64,000 nt of DNA from Chloroflexota bacterium (GCA_021795965.1 JAJYOU010000008.1:1-64000); one strand, 5' to 3'; counted from the first letter of the stretch, positions 35,958 through 45,191 are shown. Notes: generated from the letters alone by a model not told the origin. Made by a program: numbers and translations.

Positions 35958-37313
35958 ATGAACCCTGAACAGGCATGGCAATCCGTACTTGGCCAGCTCC
36001 AAATGGAAATGTCCCACGCTTCATTCGATACCTGGGTGCGTAACACAAGCCCACTATCCTACGAAAACGGGGTGATGAAAATTGCTGTACCCAATGCATA
36101 TGCTCGTGACTGGCTCGAGAACCGGCTTACCAGTACGGTATCACGCATGCTGATCGGGATGATGAATCGAACAGTCAGTGTTGAATTTGTGGTTGCCGCC
36201 ATGGAAAACTCTTCAAGTTTGGATGAGGAAGGCGAGGAAGTTGAAAGTCCCAGCCTGGTGCAATCATCAAAAATGCAGCAGCGCAACCCGACTCTGAATT
36301 CTCGCTATACTTTTGACAATTTTGTGGTGGGAGCAAACAACCGTCTGGCTCACGCAGCCGCGCTCGCTGTCGCCGAAAATCCTGCCCGTGCCTACAATCC
36401 CCTGTTTTTATACGGCGGGGTGGGTCTTGGAAAAACTCACCTGCTGCACGCAACCGGTAATGCCTGCCATAACCAGGGTTTGAACGTTCTTTATGTTTCG
36501 TCTGAAGAATTCACCAATGACATGATCAACGCGATCCGGACCCACGCCACCCAGGCGTTTCGCGAGAAATACCGTTCTGCAGATGTTTTATTGATTGATG
36601 ATATTCAATTTATTGCCGGCAAGGAAGGAACCCAGGAAGAGTTCTTTCACACGTTCAATACCTTGCACAGCCAGGAAAAACAGATCATCATCTCATCAGA
36701 CCGGCCGCCCAAATCCATGGTGACCCTGGAAGAACGTTTACGTTCGCGCTTCGAATGGGGTTTAATTGCGGATATCCAGATGCCCGATATCGAAACTCGC
36801 CAGGCAATTCTGCGCTATAAAGCAGAAAAAGCTGGGCGGGATGTGCCGAATGAAATTCTGGACATGATTGCAAAACGGGTGCAATCCAATATTCGCGAAC
36901 TGGAAGGGGCTTTAAATCGCGTTGTTGCTTTTTCAGAGCTCTCGGGTATTCCTCTCAACCTGCAGCTGGCAGAAATGGCTTTGGCTGATTTATTACCGCA
37001 GGTTCATAACGTGCCCCCTTTGAAATTGATCAGCCTGGTCGCCAATGAATGGCAGACCTCTGTCGAAGCTTTGATCGGGCGGGATCGTTCTCAGAAAATT
37101 GCAGAACCGCGCCAGGTTGCCATGTATTTGCTCAGGCAGGAAACAAATGCCTCCCTGCCGCAAATTGGTGAAGCCCTGGGTGGTCGCGATCACACAACGG
37201 TGATGTACGCCATTCAAAAAATTACCAATGAAATCATGATTAAAAAAGATATCGAACGCAAGGTAAACCGGGTCAAACAGCAATTATATGGTCAGGCTGC
37301 AGCGGCATTGTAA
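35958..37313 (+). CDS. dnaA: chromosomal replication initiator protein DnaA
   Basis: A 451-aa AAA+ initiator that binds DnaA boxes and opens the origin. Domain I (helicase/self-interaction) spans about residues 1-75 and is followed by a short linker. The AAA+ part has Walker A GGVGLGKTH near residue 152 and Walker B LLIDDIQFI near residue 215. The C-terminal helix-turn-helix ends in GGRDHTTVMYAI, the DnaA-box reader. GGAG lies 6 nt before the ATG. It is not followed by dnaN or recF, unlike the common layout; tRNA-Leu and ychF follow. Confidence 0.98.
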   Translation: MNPEQAWQSVLGQLQMEMSHASFDTWVRNTSPLSYENGVMKIAVPNAYARDWLENRLTSTVSRMLIGMMNRTVSVEFVVAAMENSSSLDEEGEEVESPSLVQSSKMQQRNPTLNSRYTFDNFVVGANNRLAHAAALAVAENPARAYNPLFLYGGVGLGKTHLLHATGNACHNQGLNVLYVSSEEFTNDMINAIRTHATQAFREKYRSADVLLIDDIQFIAGKEGTQEEFFHTFNTLHSQEKQIIISSDRPPKSMVTLEERLRSRFEWGLIADIQMPDIETRQAILRYKAEKAGRDVPNEILDMIAKRVQSNIRELEGALNRVVAFSELSGIPLNLQLAEMALADLLPQVHNVPPLKLISLVANEWQTSVEALIGRDRSQKIAEPRQVAMYLLRQETNASLPQIGEALGGRDHTTVMYAIQKITNEIMIKKDIERKVNRVKQQLYGQAAAAL

Positions 37314-37335
37314 TTTTTTGGCAAATCCTTTATGG

Positions 37336-37373
37336 ATGAGCGGCAACCCAAGCGGTTGCCGCTCATTTTATTA
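37336..37373 (+). terminator. Rho-independent terminator of dnaA
   Basis: A perfect 13-bp stem ATGAGCGGCAACC and its complement with a 5-nt loop, followed by TTTATTA. It lies 22 nt after the dnaA stop. Confidence 0.88.
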
Positions 37374-37531
37374 CCCATCCCTTTGGATGATTTAATCGAG
37401 ACATTTCATTCCATGATAAAATTTAGATCAGTCAGACATTTTTTTCGACTTTATCCCGGATAATCCGTCGATTGGATCCATTCCAACACAATCGCATGAA
37501 ATCAAAAACTCCCCAACAATTTGGGGAGTAG

Positions 37532-37613
37532 TGCCGAAGGTGGGAATCGAACCCACATTCCTCACGGAACACGATTTTGAGTCGTGCGCGTCTGCCTATT
37601 CCGCCACTTCGGC
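37532..37613 (-). tRNA. tRNA-Leu (anticodon CAA)
   Basis: The minus strand gives acceptor GCCGAAG pairing with CTTCGGC. The anticodon loop CTCAAAA sits on the stem CACGA/TCGTG, giving anticodon CAA. A long variable arm is present (class II tRNA) and the T-arm contains GGTTCGATTCC. CCA is not encoded. It lies convergent to dnaA and antisense to the leader of ychF; an apparent N-terminal extension of the ychF frame through this tRNA is not real. Confidence 0.95.
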
Positions 37614-37656
37614 AGTGGGCAGGTCAAAGTATACCACTCTCAAGCATAGGGTCAAG

Positions 37657-38709
37657 ATGAAACTAGGAATTATTGGGCTGCCCCAATCTGGAAAAACAAC
37701 CATTTTTAATGCACTCACACGCAGTAATACTCCAACCACAGCCTCTGCTGGTCGAATTGAAGTCCATACTGGAGTGGTGGATGTGCCGGATACACGCATT
37801 GATAAATTAAGTGCGATGTTCAAACCAAAGAAAACCATTTATGCCAAGGTTACCTATGCAGATATAGCCGGTCTTGAGGGCACTTCCAAGGGAATTTCTG
37901 GTAATTTACTCAATTCTCTCAGTCAGATGGATGCATTTATACATGTAGTCCGGAGTTTTGAAGACGACAATGTTCCTCATCCTTCTGGGTCGGTTAATCC
38001 CTCGCGGGATGCGGATGCGATGCTGACCGAACTTTTACTCAACGACCAAATTACCGTCGAGCGAAAATTGGAGCGGCTGGTCGATGAACGAAAAAAAGGT
38101 GGAACCGATAAGAGTCTGAACGAACGCCAGACTGTTTTATTCAACCGCCTGCTTGATGCACTGAATGAGGGTCAGCCTTTAAGAAAACTGTCCTTTACCG
38201 CCGAAGAAGAGAAGGAACTTGCCAGTTTCGGTCTGCTTACCCGCAAACAAATCCTGACGGTTTTTAACCTGGGTGAAAACCAGGTATCGCCAGAGGTGGA
38301 TCTGGATCATCCTTTTATTGCCTTACCCGGCAAGCTGGAAATGGAGATATCTCAATTATCCCCGGAGGATGCACAGTTGTTCATGTCAGAATACGGCATC
38401 GAAGAACCGGCATTAAACCGGATGATCCGCCTTTCCTACAGCCTGCTCGACCTCCAATCTTTTTTCACCGTCGGCGAGGACGAAGTACGAGCCTGGACCA
38501 CCCGCAAGAATTCAACCGCCCTGGAATCAGCCGGGGAGATCCATTCCGATATTGCGCGTGGGTTTGTTCGAGCGGAAGTGGTGGCATACGAAGATTTAAT
38601 CAGCCTGGGGTCAATGGCAGAATGCAAGGCAAAGGGAAAATTCCGGCTGGAAGGGAAGGAATATATCGTGAAAGATGGGGATATTGTTCACATCCGCTCC
38701 AGTCTATAA
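37657..38709 (+). CDS. ychF: YchF/OLA1-family ATPase
   Basis: A 350-aa Obg-related P-loop protein. The G1 motif GLPQSGKTT starts at residue 6, and the G4 region has the non-canonical NLGE instead of NKxD, the hallmark of YchF, which prefers ATP. A helical hairpin domain and a C-terminal TGS domain follow (RAWTTRKNSTALESAGEIHS, then AKGKFRLEGKEYIVKDGDIV). It binds ribosomes and modulates stress responses. Start at the ATG at 37657; earlier in-frame codons fall inside the tRNA-Leu gene. Confidence 0.95.
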   Translation: MKLGIIGLPQSGKTTIFNALTRSNTPTTASAGRIEVHTGVVDVPDTRIDKLSAMFKPKKTIYAKVTYADIAGLEGTSKGISGNLLNSLSQMDAFIHVVRSFEDDNVPHPSGSVNPSRDADAMLTELLLNDQITVERKLERLVDERKKGGTDKSLNERQTVLFNRLLDALNEGQPLRKLSFTAEEEKELASFGLLTRKQILTVFNLGENQVSPEVDLDHPFIALPGKLEMEISQLSPEDAQLFMSEYGIEEPALNRMIRLSYSLLDLQSFFTVGEDEVRAWTTRKNSTALESAGEIHSDIARGFVRAEVVAYEDLISLGSMAECKAKGKFRLEGKEYIVKDGDIVHIRSSL

Positions 38710-39074
38710 ATTAAACGCATCCATGCTTAAGAAAATGGATTTACGAGGAAATCAATCAAACGGACCAGAATCCATTTTAGTAAGATCCAGAGGCGCACCA
38801 AAGTTGAAATGACCAGGTATCTCTTTTTGAGACTGGCACCAGGTAAAAAAGCAAGCTTTTGATCTGGCGGTGATCCTGATCATCCATGATTTCCCAAGAC
38901 GAATCCCCGGTCAACCGGGCTTTTTAGGCCGCATATAATTCCCGAATTCGACCTATTCCGCTGAATTAATTTGGAGATTTCCCTTCGTTATCAAATATCA
39001 AACGCGGATAAACGGATTGAGAAATTTTCATTTGACGGGAGTAAAATTCGTTGAATATCCGAGGTAAAAACTCC
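38710..39074. other. intergenic region before the phosphodiesterase gene
   Basis: About 365 bases without a protein-like frame. No clear hairpin terminator for ychF and no strong promoter were seen. Confidence 0.35.
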
Positions 39075-40139
39075 ATGACTAATCGATCCCAAAAACATTT
39101 ATCTCTCCTTTTTACGCTTGTAATCCTGGCGTTAACTGCCTGTCTGCCGGTTAATCCAAATTCCATTCCTCTTCGAACTGAATCTCAGACATCCCAGTCA
39201 ACCACCCCTGCCGCAGCAGCAACCTTTGAGCCAACTTCGACCAGTACCCAAATCCCTGCTCCCAGCCCAAACCCGACACTTCCAGACACTCCTGCAGCCA
39301 GCGCCACCCCAGCAGCGAGGGTTCAGCGCGTCCTGATCATCAGCTTCGATGGTTTGCGACCAGATGCAATCGACCTGGCGCCCATGCCAACGCTGCAGGC
39401 TTTGATGAAAATCGGGGCTTATTCACTGACCGCTCGAACCATCTTTCCAAGTGTCACATTACCTTCCCACACCTCCATGTTGGATGGGCTGTGTCCCGCC
39501 AAACATGGGGTCGATTGGAATGATTATCTTCCAGCCAAAGGCTTTGCACATGGAACCAATTTAATGGATTTGGCACATGCAGCCGGGTTAAAAACCGTGA
39601 TGTTTGTGGGCAAGGAAAAATTGGTCCAGGTTGGAAATCCGGCAAATGTTGACTTATTCCGTTATATTAATGATCGCGATACGGTGATTGCACAACGATT
39701 TACAGAAGAATTACCGTTGGATTTCGGAGTGATGTTCTTACATTTTCCAACAATTGATGGAATGGGTCATGCTTATGGATGGATGTCTCCCCAATACATG
39801 AGCGTAGCCCGCAGGGCTGATCAGGCGCTGGCGATGGTCTTGAAAGATCTTGAGGACCACAGTCTGCGGGACGGTACACTGATTTTCCTGACTGCCGATC
39901 ATGGGGGTCATTTGCAATCACACGGAACAAAAAAGACTGAAGATATGTTAATCCCGTGGGTGGTGGTTGGACCTGGTGTTCATCCGGGAATTTTAAAAAC
40001 CCCGGTTGAAACCACAGATACAGCCGCAACCGCTGCCTGGGCACTGGGTCTTCCCATTCCGCATGATTGGGATGGAGTGCCTGTTTATGAAATCTTTGGC
40101 GAAACGGGAAAACCCCGCTTGAACCCTTATTGTGAGTAA
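39075..40139 (+). CDS. secreted alkaline-phosphatase-superfamily phosphodiesterase (lipoprotein)
   Basis: A 354-aa exported protein. The signal peptide ends in the lipobox LTAC near residue 23. A Pro/Thr/Ser-rich linker of about 60 residues follows, a tether common in surface lipoproteins of this group. The enzyme domain is of the type I phosphodiesterase/nucleotide pyrophosphatase family: metal-binding SFDGLRPDAID, the nucleophile Thr in FPSVTLPSHTSM, HFPTIDGMGHAYG and TADHGGHLQSHG. It hydrolyses phosphodiester or pyrophosphate bonds outside the cell; the substrate is unknown. Start at the ATG at 39075 with GAGG upstream; an earlier TTG frame is unlikely. Confidence 0.93.
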   Translation: MTNRSQKHLSLLFTLVILALTACLPVNPNSIPLRTESQTSQSTTPAAAATFEPTSTSTQIPAPSPNPTLPDTPAASATPAARVQRVLIISFDGLRPDAIDLAPMPTLQALMKIGAYSLTARTIFPSVTLPSHTSMLDGLCPAKHGVDWNDYLPAKGFAHGTNLMDLAHAAGLKTVMFVGKEKLVQVGNPANVDLFRYINDRDTVIAQRFTEELPLDFGVMFLHFPTIDGMGHAYGWMSPQYMSVARRADQALAMVLKDLEDHSLRDGTLIFLTADHGGHLQSHGTKKTEDMLIPWVVVGPGVHPGILKTPVETTDTAATAAWALGLPIPHDWDGVPVYEIFGETGKPRLNPYCE

Positions 40140-40153
40140 AAAATGGAGATCCT

Positions 40154-40999
40154 ATGTCTCAGTCCCTTAGAACAGTTGTTACCATGGAAGAACTCTTTTC
40201 AGCTCGAAACTCCCTGCCCGGGACAGTTGGCCTGGTTCCCACCATGGGATATCTTCACGAAGGTCATATCTCGCTTGTCAGAAGGGCAAGAGCCGAGTGC
40301 GACCACGTGGTGACCAGCATTTTTGTAAACCCGACACAATTCGGTCCCGCAGAGGACCTGGAAAAATACCCGAGAGATATTGAAAATGATACAAGGCTTC
40401 TGGAAAATGCGGGAGCAGAACTTGTCTGGACACCCACAGTCAAAGAGATGTATCCAGACAATTTTCAAACCTGGGTGGAGGTGGAAAAACTGACCAAACC
40501 GCTCGAAGGAGCCATGCGCCCGGGTCATTTCAGGGGTGTTTCGACCATCGTTGCCAAGTTATTCAATGCTGTCCGTCCTGATAAAGCGTATTTTGGTCAG
40601 AAGGATGCACAGCAGGCGGCGGTTATCCGCCAAATGACCCGAGACCTGAATTACCCGATTGAGATCGTCGTTTGTCCCATCATCAGGGAACCAGATGGAT
40701 TGGCAATGTCAAGCCGAAATACTTACCTGGACTCCAAGCAAAGGCAGGCTGCTATCGTTTTGTTCCGTGCCCTTACTCAGGCTCGGAAATCCTTTGAAAA
40801 CGGCAACAGGGATGCCGAAAGCCTTAGAAAAATCGTCAAGAGCGTCATCGAGGAGGAAGCGCTGGCTCAGGTACAGTATGTTTCCTGTGCCGATTATGAT
40901 ACTTTGACCGAGCTAGATACGATTAACCGGAAAGCGCTGCTCTCGCTGGCAGTCTATTTTGGGAAGACCCGATTAATCGATAACTTTATACTGGGTTAG
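40154..40999 (+). CDS. panC: pantothenate synthetase
   Basis: A 281-aa enzyme joining pantoate and beta-alanine with ATP, the last step of vitamin B5 synthesis. It has the N-terminal VPTMGYLHEGH (nucleotide HxGH motif), VFVNPTQFGP-type INPTQFGP as FVNPTQFGP, GAMRPGHFRGVSTIVAKLFN, and FGQKDAQQ, EPDGLAMSSRN. Length and motifs are standard. GGAG lies 5 nt before the ATG. panB and panD are not nearby. Its 3' end overlaps the convergent rnhB gene by 14 nt. Confidence 0.97.
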   Translation: MSQSLRTVVTMEELFSARNSLPGTVGLVPTMGYLHEGHISLVRRARAECDHVVTSIFVNPTQFGPAEDLEKYPRDIENDTRLLENAGAELVWTPTVKEMYPDNFQTWVEVEKLTKPLEGAMRPGHFRGVSTIVAKLFNAVRPDKAYFGQKDAQQAAVIRQMTRDLNYPIEIVVCPIIREPDGLAMSSRNTYLDSKQRQAAIVLFRALTQARKSFENGNRDAESLRKIVKSVIEEEALAQVQYVSCADYDTLTELDTINRKALLSLAVYFGKTRLIDNFILG

Positions 41000-41615
41000 A
41001 AATTGGGGAAATATTGAAAGATTTTCGATGAATTTCTGATAAGCCAAGCTTTTTGATGGCATTACGGTGGATCAGGGTTCCATATCCCTTGTGGCGGGAA
41101 AATTCATAGCCGGGATAAAATTCATCCAACTGGCGCATCAGGGAATCACGAAAAGTTTTAGCAATCACTGAAGCAGCCGCAATACTGAGCGACTTGCTTT
41201 CACCCTTAATCAGGCGTTCTCCCGGGAACGGGCAATCCTTCCAGTGGATAAAATCAAATAAAAAAAAGCTTGGGGGAGGGTCAAGCAATTGAATGGCTCG
41301 AATCATGGAGAGGCGATTTGCAGGCAGGATTCCGATCGTATCAATTTCCTGGGCAGAGACAATTCCCACTGACCAAGAAAGAGCGTATTGTTTGATTTTT
41401 TCCACCCAAAACTCCCTCTGGCGGGGAGTCATTTTTTTGGAATCTCGAACGCCGGCAAGTTTATGCTGAAGATCTTCATCCCTGGGCAGAATAACTGCAC
41501 CCGCCACAATTGAACCCGCCCATGCACCGCGACCTGCCTCATCGACCCCCGCAATAAATTGATGCCCCGCCTGCCAGAGATTTTTCTCCAAGTCCAGCCC
41601 GGGGAAATCAATCAT
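40986..41615 (-). CDS. rnhB: ribonuclease HII
   Basis: A ~209-aa nuclease that removes single ribonucleotides and RNA primers from DNA. The catalytic acidic residues are in GVDEAGRGAWAG (D, E), the DSKKM motif follows, and the family segment AAASVIAKTFRD supplies a further Asp. An upstream ATG at 41633 would overlap the glycosyltransferase gene by 26 nt and has no ribosome site. The ATG at 41615 (MIDFPGLDLEK) with GGGA is preferred, overlapping by 8 nt. It is the end of the minus-strand run with GT2. Confidence 0.95.
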   Translation of the reverse strand: MIDFPGLDLEKNLWQAGHQFIAGVDEAGRGAWAGSIVAGAVILPRDEDLQHKLAGVRDSKKMTPRQREFWVEKIKQYALSWSVGIVSAQEIDTIGILPANRLSMIRAIQLLDPPPSFFLFDFIHWKDCPFPGERLIKGESKSLSIAAASVIAKTFRDSLMRQLDEFYPGYEFSRHKGYGTLIHRNAIKKLGLSEIHRKSFNISPISNPV

Positions 41616-42330
41616 AAATCCCAGCTCGTCCATTTCGACGGATGGTTAACAAATCAAGAAACATCCGCCATGAATCTCGAAAAACATGGACTTTACTCTC
41701 AGGATTAAAATACCAGGGAATGGGTATTTCCAAAATCGGGTACTTCAGATGACCCGCAATCACCAGGAGCTCGACATCGAATGACCAGCCCATCAGCGTT
41801 TGCCGTCGAAAAATTTCACCGGCTGCATCCGCCCGGAACATTTTAAAGCCACATTGGGTATCATTGAGGTCAGGCAATACCAGTTTTCGAATCAACAGAT
41901 TAAAAACCCGCCCGGTCAGATGCCTGAAGGGAGGTTCATTATATCGCACGGCTCCAGGCGCTTCCCTGGAAGCAATTGCGATCGGAATTTCAACCATTGG
42001 GGGTAAAAAGCGAGTAATCTCAGAGACGGGCATGGAGAAATCAGCATCAGCAAAAAAGCGATACTCTCCCCTGGCTTCATTCATTCCAAGCTGGACAGCC
42101 CGTCCTTTTCCAGGGAGATCAAGGTGCAGAACTTTGACCAAATTTGGATGGCGGGTGGCATATTCAGTGGCTAATTCGAGCGTACGATCCTGACTGGCGT
42201 TTTCGACGATCAATACTTCGGTCTGGAAAGTTTGATTCGAGGCAAAAAGCAATACCTGCTCCAATGTTTGGGGCAGGCGGCGTTCCTCATTATGAGCGGG
42301 GATGATGATACTTAGAAATGGAAGGGTCAT
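41608..42330 (-). CDS. family 2 glycosyltransferase, dolichyl-phosphate glucosyltransferase-like
   Basis: A 240-aa GT-A-fold enzyme. The nucleotide-sugar site is LSIIIPAHNEERRL at the start, the metal-binding DxD is ADADFSMP near residue 98, and DTQCGFKMFRAD and WSFDVELLVIA are typical of the polyprenyl-phosphate glucosyltransferase branch. It probably loads glucose onto a lipid-phosphate carrier at the membrane. The start ATG overlaps the stop of the upstream gene (TAATG), so it is translationally coupled. An extended frame upstream to 42375 is rejected for that reason. Confidence 0.93.
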   Translation of the reverse strand: MTLPFLSIIIPAHNEERRLPQTLEQVLLFASNQTFQTEVLIVENASQDRTLELATEYATRHPNLVKVLHLDLPGKGRAVQLGMNEARGEYRFFADADFSMPVSEITRFLPPMVEIPIAIASREAPGAVRYNEPPFRHLTGRVFNLLIRKLVLPDLNDTQCGFKMFRADAAGEIFRRQTLMGWSFDVELLVIAGHLKYPILEIPIPWYFNPESKVHVFRDSWRMFLDLLTIRRNGRAGIYD

Positions 42331-43409
42331 TAACTGTTGATGTAAATAAAAAAGCCAGCGATAACCAGTAACCAAATGACTAAAATACTTCCGAGAATTA
42401 ATTTTTGTTTTTTGGTCATCCCCAGGAAACCACTCTGTTTTGGAGTGTGGTGGACTTGCTTTTCCTTATTCTGAGTGCCTGAAAAAACAAACTCATTTAA
42501 ATTTGAATCAACCTGATTCTTCGGTAAAGTGGTTTCATCAAATTCATTGGTTTCTACTTCGTTTGAAGTATTCTCGCTTGGGCTTTGAACAAGGTTAAAC
42601 GGGTCATCCAGTTCAGAGGTATAAGGTTCATAAAACAGTTTTGATAAATTTTCGTCGACGAAATTTTCCTGAATGGTATTCGCCTGGGTGCTCGATGAAG
42701 ATGTTGCTTCCGAATCGTTTTCTTTCATCAAAAGGGTGCTTGGATCAAAATTAATAAAAGGATTTTCAGAATCATCGATCACATTATCTGTATCATCGGG
42801 TTGATTTGACCCTTTTAGTATCACCGTTACAAGCTCTTCAATTTTCGTGTTGTTGAAGGCGGGTAAATTTTGATTCACGGATGTGGCAAAGTTCTCAATG
42901 GCATCGCTCATCACAACCCGTACAGCAGGATGTATGGATTCAATATGCAAACCCGGGTTGGTCGACATGAGGACAGGTTCAATTTCAAGATTTGGAAAGC
43001 CGGCATTTTTCAGGTAAATTTGAAGAATTCGCGCGAGCTTGATCGTCTTTTGGACCTGGTTGACATTCGCTGGTACAAAGGATGTGCCTGAGGCTGAAGC
43101 CCACTCTGCCCCCCGGACTCGAAAAACACCATGATCATGGATTGTGTTGATGATGAATATGCCTGAAGGTCCGAATAATATCAGCGGAAATTGAATATTG
43201 GTGCCTGGCAGATTGATGTTGCGTAAAAGGACGTAGCGGGAATCCAGAATTTTATTAAAGATCCGGATGACCGATTTTTGCGCCTGCATCTGATCGTACC
43301 AATTCAGTCCAAACCTGATCGTTCCCTGAATGCGACCAAATATATCAATTATTCCATTATCATTTTGAAATTGAGTCCAGTCAGCAATTTTCATGGCAGG
43401 TGCAATCAT
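42330..43409 (-). CDS. unknown protein with NERD-like N-terminal part and C-terminal membrane anchor
   Basis: A 359-aa protein. Residues ~40-130 (SRYVLLRNINLPGTN... LFGPSGIFIINTI) recall a nuclease-related (NERD) domain fold by eye, but catalytic residues are unclear. Residues ~210-320 are a long acidic, low-complexity linker rich in Asn, Glu, Ser and Thr. The end is a membrane helix (LILGSILVIWLLVIAGFFIY). It would be tail-anchored with the bulk in the cytoplasm. It is translationally coupled to the downstream glycosyltransferase. The domain assignment is weak. Confidence 0.75.
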   Translation of the reverse strand: MIAPAMKIADWTQFQNDNGIIDIFGRIQGTIRFGLNWYDQMQAQKSVIRIFNKILDSRYVLLRNINLPGTNIQFPLILFGPSGIFIINTIHDHGVFRVRGAEWASASGTSFVPANVNQVQKTIKLARILQIYLKNAGFPNLEIEPVLMSTNPGLHIESIHPAVRVVMSDAIENFATSVNQNLPAFNNTKIEELVTVILKGSNQPDDTDNVIDDSENPFINFDPSTLLMKENDSEATSSSSTQANTIQENFVDENLSKLFYEPYTSELDDPFNLVQSPSENTSNEVETNEFDETTLPKNQVDSNLNEFVFSGTQNKEKQVHHTPKQSGFLGMTKKQKLILGSILVIWLLVIAGFFIYINS

Positions 43410-43425
43410 ATTTTAATTTTTGTAA

Positions 43426-43719
43426 TTAGAATGTTGGGACTTCATCAAGTTTGTCAATGGAACCCGCGGATGTATTGATCACGTCTCCATTTAATTGTAC
43501 ATATTTTCCTGTTTTAAAGGTGCTCCCCATGTATGCCGTTCGAACACCTGTCATAAATTTCTGTCCTTTTTTTAATCTTTCGACCAGGCTGGAACGGTTG
43601 AGTATGACGCAGTCAGAAAAAGTTGCACCGCGGCGCTCATATGCACGAACAATATTGATTCTTCCTTCAGGGGTGTAACGCACGGCTTCTATCAAACCAT
43701 CAAATTTCATTTTTGCCAT
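43426..43719 (-). CDS. small conserved-looking protein, unknown function
   Basis: A 97-aa soluble protein beginning MAKMKFDGLIEAVRYTPEGR, with beta-rich character and no Cys cluster or signal. GGAGG lies 6 nt before the ATG, a strong ribosome site. It is the first gene of the minus run toward the NERD-like and glycosyltransferase genes, with a 16-nt gap. No function can be inferred. Confidence 0.75.
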   Translation of the reverse strand: MAKMKFDGLIEAVRYTPEGRINIVRAYERRGATFSDCVILNRSSLVERLKKGQKFMTGVRTAYMGSTFKTGKYVQLNGDVINTSAGSIDKLDEVPTF

Positions 43720-43834
43720 CTTTATCCTCCATCAAAATATCCCTGTTATTTTACTTCCATTTCAGTGCTTGATCAGGTATTTTTTTGGATTCAAATTAAA
43801 AGCCGCTGACTTGATAAAGCCAACGGCTACCTGG

Positions 43835-43907
43835 TCGGGGTGGGCGGACTTGAACCGCCGACCCCCGCGTCCCAAACGCGGTGCGCTGCCAACTGCGCTA
43901 CACCCCG
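43835..43907 (-). tRNA. tRNA-Pro (anticodon TGG)
   Basis: The minus strand has acceptor CGGGGTG pairing with CACCCCG, D-arm TAGCGCAGTTGG, anticodon loop TTTGGGA (anticodon TGG) and T-arm GGTTCAAGTCC. CCA is not encoded. It is a single tRNA gene upstream of the minus run. Confidence 0.95.
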
Positions 43908-43978
43908 AAAAGTTTGGCGAGGAGAGAGTATAATGCCATCCTGTCTAACCGTCAAATTAATTAGCCCAAATTACAAAA

Positions 43979-44881
43979 ATGCCTTATTTTCTTACTGGTT
44001 TTCAAAAATATTTCATTTTGCTGGTTTTATTTTTATCGGCTTGTGCACCCGGGAAATTTCCCGCTCAGCAAGCCCCGATTCCACCAGTGAGCCCAACAAG
44101 CATTCTCAGCGAGAACCTGCCGACGCAAACACTGCCGCCGACATTAATTGTCTCCACCGCCACTCCGGTGCCATCTTGTACTGCAACCAGGGGTTTTATC
44201 GTTTCTGGGGTTGTCACGACAGAGATGCTGGCAAAACCCATGAACTACAAAATCTATCTGCCTCCCTGTTATTTATTTTCAAGTGAGCAGCGCTACCCTG
44301 TCCTGTATTTGCTTCATGGACAGGGTTCAACCGAGGATCAATGGATCAATATCGGGGTAACTGACGCGGCAGATCAATTGATCAATTCCGGGAAAGTCCC
44401 TGCGTTTATCATGGTCTTTCCTTATGATTATTCGACCAAACAACCCACGGAATACAACTTTGAGAAGGTCTTTATCCAGATCCTCATCCCTAAAATCGAT
44501 TCCGCTTACCGGACCCTCCCAGATGCTCATGACAGAGCCATCGGCGGCATGTCACGCGGCGGGGCATGGGCTTTGCATCTAGGGATAAATCATCCCAATT
44601 TGTTTGGCGCAATCGGAGGGCATTCCCCGGCAATTTTCTATTCTGATCGCAATTCTCTCACTCGAATTTTACAGGAAACACCAGAGGCGATGATTCCCCG
44701 CATTTGGATCGATGCAGGAAACAATGACAGTGAATTATCATTAATCCGCGAATTCGAAAGTTTTTTAACAGATCAAAATATTCCACATGAATGGCATGAG
44801 TTTATTGGATTCCATGACAAAAATTACTGGTCACTGCATGTCAATCAATACCTGAATTGGTATACGAAGAATTGGCATTAA
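43979..44881 (+). CDS. secreted esterase-D/feruloyl-esterase-like lipoprotein
   Basis: A 300-aa exported alpha/beta hydrolase. The signal peptide ends in the lipobox LSAC near residue 22 and is followed by a Pro/Thr-rich linker of about 50 residues. The enzyme part has YPVLYLLHGQGSTEDQW (oxyanion region), the nucleophile Ser in GGMSRGG, an Asp region in WIDAGNNDSE and a His in FIGFHDKNYW, typical of the putative esterase family (esterase D, feruloyl esterase). It hydrolyses an ester outside the cell; the substrate is unknown. Confidence 0.92.
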   Translation: MPYFLTGFQKYFILLVLFLSACAPGKFPAQQAPIPPVSPTSILSENLPTQTLPPTLIVSTATPVPSCTATRGFIVSGVVTTEMLAKPMNYKIYLPPCYLFSSEQRYPVLYLLHGQGSTEDQWINIGVTDAADQLINSGKVPAFIMVFPYDYSTKQPTEYNFEKVFIQILIPKIDSAYRTLPDAHDRAIGGMSRGGAWALHLGINHPNLFGAIGGHSPAIFYSDRNSLTRILQETPEAMIPRIWIDAGNNDSELSLIREFESFLTDQNIPHEWHEFIGFHDKNYWSLHVNQYLNWYTKNWH

Positions 44882-44903
44882 TGGAATACGTTATAATTCC
44901 TGC

Positions 44904-45191
44904 ATGGCTATTTCCCTTGAGGATGTTGAGCACATTGCTAATCTTGCCCGAATAAACTTGACCGAAGATGAAAAATTTCGTTTCCGGGAACAACTTTCGG
45001 CAATACTGGATTATGTCGCACAACTGCAGAAGGTAGATACCACTACTGTCGAGCCAATGGCAATGGTGTTTAAAACGGATGACCCTCTTCGTCCGGATGA
45101 GGTTCGTCCCGGATTAACCACCGGGGAGCTATTGGGAGCTGCAGATCAGGTAGCGAGATCCCAGTTTAAGATTCCACCGGTATTTGAATAA
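44904..45191 (+). CDS. gatC: Asp-tRNA(Asn)/Glu-tRNA(Gln) amidotransferase subunit C
   Basis: A 95-aa stabilising subunit of GatCAB, which converts mischarged Glu-tRNA(Gln) or Asp-tRNA(Asn) to the correct aminoacyl-tRNA. It shows the GatC pattern VEHIANLARINLTEDEKFRF, then FREQLSAILDYVAQLQKVDT, with DPLRPDEVRPG and the end FKIPPVFE. It is 49 nt upstream of gatA on the same strand. gatB is not in the window. Confidence 0.95.
   Translation: MAISLEDVEHIANLARINLTEDEKFRFREQLSAILDYVAQLQKVDTTTVEPMAMVFKTDDPLRPDEVRPGLTTGELLGAADQVARSQFKIPPVFE

Noticed and set aside
37531-37656. N-terminal extension of the ychF frame
   Set aside because: It runs through the tRNA-Leu gene; YchF normally starts MKLGIIGLP, at 37657.
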